A model generated the notes under the pieces. It had not been told where the DNA came from. It searched no databases and saw only the letters and a program-made list of their open reading frames with translations. From JANRIZ01 sp033764445 (GTDB lineage: Bacteria > Verrucomicrobiota > Verrucomicrobiia > JAWXBN01): DNA of 11,323 nt. The stretch is from contig JANRIZ010000177.1 of NCBI GenBank assembly GCA_033764445.1, positions 1-11,323 on the forward strand, written 5' to 3'. Shown piece by piece: positions 6,498-11,323 of this stretch. Each line of letters opens with the position of its first letter. Positions within the stretch are counted from its first letter, which is position 1. The translations under genes were made by a program, and so were the position numbers.

Positions 6498-7190
6498 TCA
6501 AAGAGAAGTTGATTTGAGCCGCGCCTCCAGCAGCATCCCGGCCAGGACGAGATCCTCGGGGGTGGTGATCTTGAGATTGGCGCGGCCCGTATCCACGAGC
6601 ACGACCGGTTCGCCGAGCAGTTCCACCGCCGCCGTGTCGTCGGTGACCGTCACGCCCCGGGCCATGACCGTTTCGTACGCCCTGAGGATGAGTTCGGTCC
6701 GGAAGGTCTGGGGGGTCTGCACGGCCCACAGACGGGAGCGGTCGACGGTGCGGGTGATGCCCATCCGGTCGTCGGCCTCCTTGAGGGTGTCGACGATTTT
6801 GCACGCCGCCACCGAGGCCCCGTGGGACCGGGCGGGGCCGATGGTTTTTTCGATCATCTCCGGAGTGCACAGAGGGCGGGCGCCGTCATGGATGGCCACC
6901 AGCTCCGCGCGATTCCGCGCGGTTTTCACCCCGGCCAACACGGAGTCCTGACGTTCGGCTCCTCCTTCAACCAGATGTCTGACCTTGTCCAGGGAGAACT
7001 GTTTTTTCAGGTCTTCAAAATCCGTGAATCGTTCCGGGCGCGTGACCACGGCGATTTCATCGATGGCCGCGCAGTTTTGAAAGTTTTCCAGCGTGTGGGC
7101 GATGACCGGACGGCCCAGCAGGGGGGTGAACAATTTGTCAAAACCCATCCGTCGGCTGCTGCCGGCGGCGACAATGACGGCGGTGATCAT
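6498..7190 (-). CDS. ispD: 2-C-methyl-D-erythritol 4-phosphate cytidylyltransferase
   Basis: Cytoplasmic enzyme of the MEP pathway. It transfers CMP from CTP to 2-C-methyl-D-erythritol 4-phosphate, giving CDP-ME on the way to IPP/DMAPP. 230 residues, normal for IspD. The CTP-binding N-terminus is VIVAAGSSRRMGFDK (R13/R14, K19). It is followed by GGAERQDSVLAG (76-87), IHDGARPL (D102), TVDRSRLWAVQTPQTF (R151) and NLKITTPEDL (K207), all matching the conserved catalytic and substrate-contact motifs, so activity is expected. No IspF domain is fused. It starts 15 nt after the yacL-like gene, with no clear ribosome binding site in the C-rich gap, which suggests translational dependence on its neighbour. 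The ispD-yacL pairing is also known from Firmicutes. Confidence 0.97.
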   Translation of the reverse strand: MITAVIVAAGSSRRMGFDKLFTPLLGRPVIAHTLENFQNCAAIDEIAVVTRPERFTDFEDLKKQFSLDKVRHLVEGGAERQDSVLAGVKTARNRAELVAIHDGARPLCTPEMIEKTIGPARSHGASVAACKIVDTLKEADDRMGITRTVDRSRLWAVQTPQTFRTELILRAYETVMARGVTVTDDTAAVELLGEPVVLVDTGRANLKITTPEDLVLAGMLLEARLKSTSL

Positions 7191-7205
7191 GGGCAGGCGG
7201 GGGGA

Positions 7206-8243
7206 TCAGTGGGTGTGGGTGCCGTTGACATCGCGGTCGAGGTCCGCAAAGACCATGCGTCCGGCGGAGGTCTGGAGAACGCTGATGACCTTGGCGTCGA
7301 CCTCGTGCCCGATGTGGCGGTGGGAGTTGTTGACGACAATCATGGTGCCATCGGCGAGATAACCCAGAGCCTGACCGTGTTCGCGGCCCTCGCGGACGAG
7401 TTTCAGTCCGTTGATGACGTCGCCGGGGATCATGGAGGTTTTCAGGGCGTTGGCCAGGTCGTTGATGTTGAGGGTGTGGATTTTCTGGATTTCGGCGACC
7501 TTGTTGAGATTGTAATCGGTGGTGATGATTTTGGCCCCGAGGACCTTGGCGGCCCGGACCAGTTTCCCGTCCACCTCCTTTTCATCCGGGTAATCGTGGT
7601 CGGAAATCTTGATGTCCACCTTGCCCTCCTCCTGGATCTGGCGGACCAGGTCCAGCCCGCGCCGTCCGCGTGCACGCCGGGCCGGGTCGGCCGAGTCGGC
7701 GACCATCTGCAGTTCGTGAAGGACAAAATGCGGGATGTAAATGGTGCCCTGGATGAAACCCGTGCGGATGACATCGGCGATGCGGCCGTCAATGATCGAA
7801 CTGGTGTCGAGGATCACATTGGGTTCCGGGGCCTGTTCCCGGACGAACCGGACGTAGGGGATGATCAGGGAAAAATCGTCGCGGTTGCTGCGGAGGGCCA
7901 GCACCATGCCGATGTAGGAAAAGGAAAGGTACACACCCAGATTGATGACCCACAGGGTTTTCTCCGGCACATAATAAAAGATGCCCGAGGAGCGGATCAG
8001 CCACGCCATGACACAGCCCAGCAGCAGCCCGAAGGTGGCCACCGAAAAGGCCCGCAGGGAAAACCCCTTCAGGACGCGGTCCACAAAGATGACGCCCAGT
8101 CCGATGACCAGGCCCCAGAAGGTCCCCTGCCAGGGCAGCAGCACAATGGGCTTGTCCGGTTCGTTCAATCCGAGCGGCAGCACCCATCCGGCCACCGCCA
8201 GAAGGATCAGGAAAAAGAAACGGAGGATGTAGACGGAATTCAT
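7206..8243 (-). CDS. yacL: YacL-like membrane PIN-TRAM domain protein
   Basis: Probable membrane-anchored ribonuclease-like protein, 345 residues. The N-terminus has about four hydrophobic segments (5-24, 38-55, 66-84, 94-118). A PIN domain (about 141-262) begins NVILDTSSIIDGRIADV and carries the expected acidic residues D146, E177, D225 and D243 (KIITTDYNLNKVA). A C-terminal TRAM-like beta domain (about 270-336; GLKLVREGREHGQALGYLADGTMIVV) would bind RNA. The architecture matches Bacillus YacL; the substrate is unknown even there. The ATG at 8243 overlaps the stop of the MCE gene by 4 nt, and AGGA at 8251-8254 on the complement lies 7 nt upstream within that gene, indicating coupled translation. 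The gene sits between lipid-transport genes and ispD. Confidence 0.94.
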   Translation of the reverse strand: MNSVYILRFFFLILLAVAGWVLPLGLNEPDKPIVLLPWQGTFWGLVIGLGVIFVDRVLKGFSLRAFSVATFGLLLGCVMAWLIRSSGIFYYVPEKTLWVINLGVYLSFSYIGMVLALRSNRDDFSLIIPYVRFVREQAPEPNVILDTSSIIDGRIADVIRTGFIQGTIYIPHFVLHELQMVADSADPARRARGRRGLDLVRQIQEEGKVDIKISDHDYPDEKEVDGKLVRAAKVLGAKIITTDYNLNKVAEIQKIHTLNINDLANALKTSMIPGDVINGLKLVREGREHGQALGYLADGTMIVVNNSHRHIGHEVDAKVISVLQTSAGRMVFADLDRDVNGTHTH

Positions 8244-9028
8244 CGGGAGGTCCTGGGCTTGGGCTGGGGTTTGCCTTCAGCCTTTTTTTCCGCTGCGTAC
8301 GCATCGGAATAGAACAGGATGCCCTCTTTTTTGAGATTGTAAACAAGGGCCTTGATGTTTTCGGCCGTCTTGGGGTCGTTGAGCAGGGTGCCCACGGCCC
8401 CCTCCCCGCGGTTGATTTTCTGCATCAGAGCCTCCACCTGGACCGAGACCTTGCGCAGGTTCTCGAGGGTTTGCTGTGAGTTCTGGATCGTTTCGGGCGT
8501 CATGGCCGCGTTGACCTTGGTGGTGATCTCATCCAGGCGCTTGGCCACGGCCTTGAGGTTGGTCATCAGGTCCGCCCCGTCGGCGGTCAGGTCCCCCAGT
8601 CCGAAGGGGCTGGTGCCCGAGACCGTGTCCCCCGCGGCGATCAGTCTGGCCGGGGCATCGCCCGGGCCGGACGGACGGGGCACGATGTCCACAAAGGCGT
8701 CCCCGAGCATGCCCGACTGGGAGACGGTGATCCTGGCGTTGTTCATGATCTTGAAATCCTCATACACCTGCAGGCGCACCTGGACAAACTGGCCGCGGTC
8801 GGTCTCCACCAGCCTCGGCTCCTGACAGATGCGCCCGGCGAGAATTCCCGCAAAACGCACCTGCCCCCCCTTGATGAGTCCCCCGCCGTTCTGGAAATTG
8901 ACATTGAACTCGTAGCTGGGCCGGTAAATCTGGCCGACCTTGCCGAACTGGACGATCAGGGCACCCATCAGTGCGAGTCCGACAATGACAAAGAGACCGA
9001 CGATGGTTTGAAGGCGTGGGTTTTCCAT
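8240..9028 (-). CDS. MCE-domain lipid-transport protein (MlaD-like)
   Basis: Inner-membrane-anchored periplasmic subunit of an Mla-type phospholipid ABC transporter, 262 residues. There is one N-terminal membrane helix (about 7-29, IVGLFVIVGLALMGALIVQF). It is followed by a single MCE domain (about 38-117: EFNVNFQNGGGLIKGGQVRFAG, then ITVSQSGMLGDAFVDIVP). Next is a long helical tail (about 145-240) with the RGEGAVGTLLNDPKTAENI and KKEGILFYSD patterns common in MCE proteins of this length. The C-terminus is Lys/Pro-rich. E. coli MlaD is shorter (around 180), so the tail is the larger, tunnel- or needle-forming type. TAAGGA (9038-9043 on the complement), which overlaps the stop of the ATPase gene, lies 9 nt before the ATG. 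The solute is inferred to be phospholipid or another lipid. Confidence 0.94.
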   Translation of the reverse strand: MENPRLQTIVGLFVIVGLALMGALIVQFGKVGQIYRPSYEFNVNFQNGGGLIKGGQVRFAGILAGRICQEPRLVETDRGQFVQVRLQVYEDFKIMNNARITVSQSGMLGDAFVDIVPRPSGPGDAPARLIAAGDTVSGTSPFGLGDLTADGADLMTNLKAVAKRLDEITTKVNAAMTPETIQNSQQTLENLRKVSVQVEALMQKINRGEGAVGTLLNDPKTAENIKALVYNLKKEGILFYSDAYAAEKKAEGKPQPKPRTSR

Positions 9029-9040
9029 GGGGCAGGGTCC

Positions 9041-9790
9041 TTAGAGTTCGACGGCCATGCGGCCGCGTGAGATTCCGTTGACAAAATCATGGACCACCGG
9101 GTCCTGACAAGCCTGAACTTCCGCAGGCGTGCCCGAAAAATGAATCCGGCCCTCGTGGAGCATGACAATCCGGTCGGCAATTTTGTAGGCGCTGACCATG
9201 TCGTGGGTGACCGTCAGGGAGGTGACCTTGAATTTCCCGCACACGTGGATGATCAGCTCGTTGATGCTGTCGGCGACAATCGGGTCGAGCCCCGCCGTGG
9301 GCTCGTCGTACATCAGGGCCTCCGGGCTGGCCACCAGGGCCCGGGCCAGACCCACGCGTTTGCGCATGCCCCCGGAGAGTTGCGAGGGCATTTTGCGCTG
9401 TTGCCCGGGCATCTCCACCCAGTCAAGGGCCTGTGCCACGCGATCACGGATTTCCGCGGGTTTGAGAAGACGCTCCTCCCGCAGGGGAAAGGCGATGTTG
9501 GCCTCGACATTCAGGGAGTCGAAGAGGGCCGCATTCTGAAAGACAATGCCCACCTTTTTGCGGAAGGGCACCAGCTGCCGCTCTGTCAGGGGGACCAGGT
9601 CGCACCCGTCGATGAGAACGCGGCCCGAGTCGGGTTTGATCAGCCCGGCAATATGTTTGAGCAGGACGCTTTTGCCGCTGCCGCTGCGGCCGATAATCAC
9701 GAGGTTTTCCCCGGTGCCCACGGAAAGGTCCACCCCGCGCAGGGTTTTCTGCGCGCCGAAGGTTTTCTCGAGTTTCTCGACCTGGATCAT
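9041..9790 (-). CDS. ABC transporter ATP-binding protein (MlaF-like)
   Basis: Cytoplasmic ATPase of the Mla-type lipid transporter, 249 residues. The full set of motifs is present: Walker A GRSGSGKS (34-41), Q-loop Q85 in VFQNAALFDSL, signature LSGGMRKRVGLARAL (138-152), Walker B EALMYDEPTAGLDP (157-170) and H196 in TVTHDM. The LSGGMRKR signature is characteristic of the MlaF/Mkl branch that partners with MlaE permeases, so the assignment does not depend on context alone. It lies 18 nt after the permease and 12 nt before the MCE gene. No Shine-Dalgarno is apparent in the C-rich gap before the ATG. Confidence 0.96.
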   Translation of the reverse strand: MIQVEKLEKTFGAQKTLRGVDLSVGTGENLVIIGRSGSGKSVLLKHIAGLIKPDSGRVLIDGCDLVPLTERQLVPFRKKVGIVFQNAALFDSLNVEANIAFPLREERLLKPAEIRDRVAQALDWVEMPGQQRKMPSQLSGGMRKRVGLARALVASPEALMYDEPTAGLDPIVADSINELIIHVCGKFKVTSLTVTHDMVSAYKIADRIVMLHEGRIHFSGTPAEVQACQDPVVHDFVNGISRGRMAVEL

Positions 9791-9808
9791 GGCGGTGGGG
9801 GGGCGGGG

Positions 9809-10606
9809 TTAGCCGTCCGAAAGCAGGGCCTCCAGCAGGAAGGTGATGAAAAAATTGGAAATGATCACGGCCACCGAACCCGCCACGACCGCGTCCGTCG
9901 TGGCCCGGCCCACGCCCTCGGCCCCCTCCTGGGAGGTCAGCCCCTTGTAACAGGCCACCAGCACGATGATGATGCCGAAAAAGAAGGCCTTGATCAGTCC
10001 GCTGAGCACGTCGCGTTCGGTGGTGTAGTGGACCATGTTGTTCATGAAGTACGAGGGGTCGACCATGAAGATATTCGTACAGAGCAGGTAGGCCGCAAAA
10101 ATCGCAATGATGACCGCCTGCGCGGTGAGGATCGGCAGACAGACCATGACCGCCAGCACGCGCGGCACAACGAGGTAATCGACCGGATGGGTGGCCATTG
10201 CCCGCAGGGCGTCGATCTGTTCGGTGACCTTCATGGTGGCAATTTCCGCGGCGATGGCCGCGCCCACACGCCCGGCAATCATCAGGGCGGTGATCGTCGG
10301 CCCCATTTCGCGGGTCATGGCGTTGGCGACGACCCCGCCCACTCCGGTGGCCAGGCCCACCCGGCCCAGCTGCCAGAACATCTGTGCCGAAAAAACCAGT
10401 CCGACAAAGGCCCCGGTCAGGAGGATGACGCCCTGGGAGGAGACCCCGATGGTGTAAATTTGGAAAAGGATGAGATTCCACCGTTTCCGCTGGAAAAGAA
10501 CCGACAGGAGGGTTTCGCGGATGAGAAAGGTGATTTCCCCGAATTGCCGCAGCAATTCGAAAACGGACCGGCCCACGTGCCGGGGAAATGAAAGGACAAT
10601 TTCCAT
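9809..10606 (-). CDS. ABC transporter permease (MlaE-like)
   Basis: Integral inner-membrane permease of the lipid transporter, 265 residues from the ATG at 10606, the usual MlaE size. Characteristic features are GAFVGLVFSAQ (66-76), TREMGPTITALMIAGRVGAAIAAEI (98-122), EQIDALRAMATHP (129-141, the family hallmark) and GAEGVGRATTDAVV near the C-terminus. About five hydrophobic segments are visible. AGGG lies 4 nt before this ATG. An in-frame TTG at 10645 would add 13 Gly-rich residues and is less likely. First gene of the leftward operon; its promoter should lie in 10607-10718, but no convincing boxes were found. No MlaB (STAS) or MlaC gene is in the window. Confidence 0.95.
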   Translation of the reverse strand: MEIVLSFPRHVGRSVFELLRQFGEITFLIRETLLSVLFQRKRWNLILFQIYTIGVSSQGVILLTGAFVGLVFSAQMFWQLGRVGLATGVGGVVANAMTREMGPTITALMIAGRVGAAIAAEIATMKVTEQIDALRAMATHPVDYLVVPRVLAVMVCLPILTAQAVIIAIFAAYLLCTNIFMVDPSYFMNNMVHYTTERDVLSGLIKAFFFGIIIVLVACYKGLTSQEGAEGVGRATTDAVVAGSVAVIISNFFITFLLEALLSDG

Positions 10607-10718
10607 CTGGCCCTGAACACTAGTCAGCCCCCCCGCGCCCGGCAAGGAAAAGCAGAGGCTCCCGGTGAGGCGATTTTTTGGCTGTTCACAGCCTGCCGCG
10701 GACGGTTGACTTCAGGCC
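10607..10718. other. divergent intergenic region with palindrome
   Basis: 112 nt between the divergent mlaE-like and moaC starts. It contains a perfect palindrome GGCTGT-TC-ACAGCC (10680-10693), preceded by six T residues (10674-10679), and a C7 run near 10628-10634. The T-tract is on the wrong side of the hairpin for it to terminate either strand, so an operator or mRNA 5' hairpin is more plausible. No molybdenum-cofactor riboswitch was recognised: there is too little room and no conserved core was seen. Confidence 0.4.
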
Positions 10719-11174
10719 ATGCTCACCCATCTCAATGCCAAAGGCGAGGCCCGCATGGTCGATGTCTCGGCCAAGGCGGTCGAAAAGCGCACGGCGGTCG
10801 CGGAGGGTTTCATCCGGCTCCAGCCCGCCACGCTGCGTTTGATCCGGGCCGACCGGGTGTCCAAGGGAAACGTGCTGGCCGTGGCGCAGATTGCGGGGAT
10901 CCAGGCGGCCAAAAAAACCGCCGACCTCATTCCGCTCTGCCATCCGCTGGCCCTGACCTCCGTGGCCCTGGATTTTGTTTTTGTCCAAAGGCCGAAATCG
11001 GGCCTCCGTCTCCGTGCCACGGCGCAAATTGCGGCGCGGACCGGGGTGGAGATGGAGGCGCTGACGGCGGTGAGTGTGGCGGCCCTGGCCATTTACGACA
11101 TGTGCAAGGCGGTGGATAAAACGATGGCCATCACCGACGTGCGTCTGGTTTCCAAAACAAAACGGCCGGCCTGA
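10719..11174 (+). CDS. moaC: cyclic pyranopterin monophosphate synthase
   Basis: Second enzyme of molybdenum cofactor synthesis, converting the MoaA product (3',8-cyclo-7,8-dihydro-GTP) to cyclic pyranopterin monophosphate; forms a hexamer in known members. 151 residues, slightly shorter at the C-terminus than E. coli MoaC (161). Strong matches are THLNAKGEARMVDVSAK (3-19), QIAGIQAAKKTADLIPLCHPL (57-77, with H75), GVEMEALTAVSVAALAIYDMCKAVDK (109-134), including the acidic and Lys residues of the active site (E113, D127, K130, K134). The Shine-Dalgarno is weak (CAGG just before the ATG). Transcribed divergently from the lipid-transport operon and followed 24 nt later by another Moco gene. moaA is not in the window. 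Confidence 0.97.
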   Translation: MLTHLNAKGEARMVDVSAKAVEKRTAVAEGFIRLQPATLRLIRADRVSKGNVLAVAQIAGIQAAKKTADLIPLCHPLALTSVALDFVFVQRPKSGLRLRATAQIAARTGVEMEALTAVSVAALAIYDMCKAVDKTMAITDVRLVSKTKRPA

Positions 11175-11184
11175 GCCCGGCGAC

Positions 11185-11190
11185 AGAGGA
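11185..11190 (+). promoter_or_regulatory. ribosome binding site of the MoaB/MogA-like gene
   Basis: AGAGGA, 8 nt before the ATG at 11199. It is the clearest Shine-Dalgarno in the window and fixes the start of the partial gene at the right edge. Confidence 0.75.
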
Positions 11191-11198
11191 GTCCCACG

Positions 11199-11323
11199 AT
11201 GAGCATCAAAACCGGCATTATCACCGTCAGCGACCGCGCCAGCTCCGGGCACTACGAGGACCTGGGCGGACCGGCCCTGAAAAAATGCGTGGAGGAGTAC
11301 GGATGGAACGTGCTGGCCGAGGC
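11199..11323 (+). CDS. MoaB/MogA-family molybdopterin synthesis protein (5' part only)
   Basis: The first 41 codons of a gene running off the right edge. The visible N-terminus, IKTGIITVSDRASSGHYED followed by LGGPALKKCVEEYGWNV, is the typical MoaB/MogA start (the GIITVSDR strand with an S/T-x-G-x-Y-x-D-x-x-G-P pattern). Members bind molybdopterin, and MogA adenylylates it before molybdenum insertion. MoaB cannot be told from MogA with so little sequence. It lies 24 nt after moaC with a good ribosome binding site, so co-transcription is likely. Confidence 0.9.
   Translation, partial: MSIKTGIITVSDRASSGHYEDLGGPALKKCVEEYGWNVLAE

Noticed and set aside
6822..8312. Long plus-strand open frame over ispD and the yacL-like gene, and similar frames at 4144-5589 and 9089-10591
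   Set aside because: All run opposite genes with complete catalytic motifs and show only low-complexity, acidic or His-rich translations. They are codon-bias shadows.
10607..10718. Molybdenum-cofactor riboswitch upstream of moaC
   Set aside because: The 112-nt gap is too short for the known motif plus a promoter, and no recognisable conserved core is present; only a single small palindrome was seen.
1..11323. CRISPR arrays, tRNA or rRNA genes, insertion sequences
   Set aside because: No regularly spaced direct repeats, tRNA cloverleaf sequences, rRNA segments, transposase frames or flanking terminal inverted repeats were found on reading the window.

Overview
The window is high-GC, gene-dense bacterial DNA with short intergenic gaps. 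The gene set (long CapD/WbpM-type dehydratase, Mla-type ABC transporter, MEP-pathway IspD, MoaC) points to a bacterium with an outer membrane. The mixture of an FGE-domain/Hsp70 cluster and a GYF_2 membrane protein would fit the Planctomycetes-Verrucomicrobia group, but that assignment is an inference from gene content and is not proven here.

Layout: (1) 1-1553, minus strand: a polysaccharide-type nucleotide-sugar 4,6-dehydratase, running off the left edge. (2) 1554-1699: a divergent intergenic region with a strong sigma70-like promoter facing right. (3) 1700-5775, plus strand: a three-gene chaperone-like operon. It encodes a divergent GrpE-like protein, a short lidless Hsp70, and a protein with a J-like N-terminus (no HPD) joined through helical repeats and a Pro/Ser linker to an FGE-sulfatase/C-type-lectin-fold domain. 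The operon ends at a candidate terminator that lies inside the convergent neighbour. (4) 5768-10606, minus strand, transcribed right to left: mlaE-like permease, mlaF-like ATPase, MCE (mlaD-like) protein, a YacL-like membrane PIN-TRAM protein, ispD, and a GYF_2 multi-pass membrane protein. Gaps are -4 to 64 nt, which looks like one operon. (5) 10607-10718: a second divergent intergenic region with a small perfect palindrome. (6) 10719-11323, plus strand: moaC followed by the start of a MoaB/MogA-family gene (molybdenum cofactor synthesis).

The chaperone-like operon is the unusual part. All three roles of an Hsp70 cycle (exchange factor, ATPase, J-like partner) are present, but each protein is altered: the GrpE-like protein has a long N-terminal extension, the Hsp70 lacks the lid and the canonical linker, and the J-like domain lacks HPD and carries an FGE fold without the catalytic cysteines. 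This suggests a dedicated, specialised Hsp70 machine rather than the housekeeping DnaK system. The remainder is conserved core or envelope metabolism: retrograde or anterograde phospholipid transport, isoprenoid precursor synthesis, surface glycan synthesis and Moco synthesis.

Very long open frames lie antisense to most of these genes. They are read here as by-products of high-GC codon usage.
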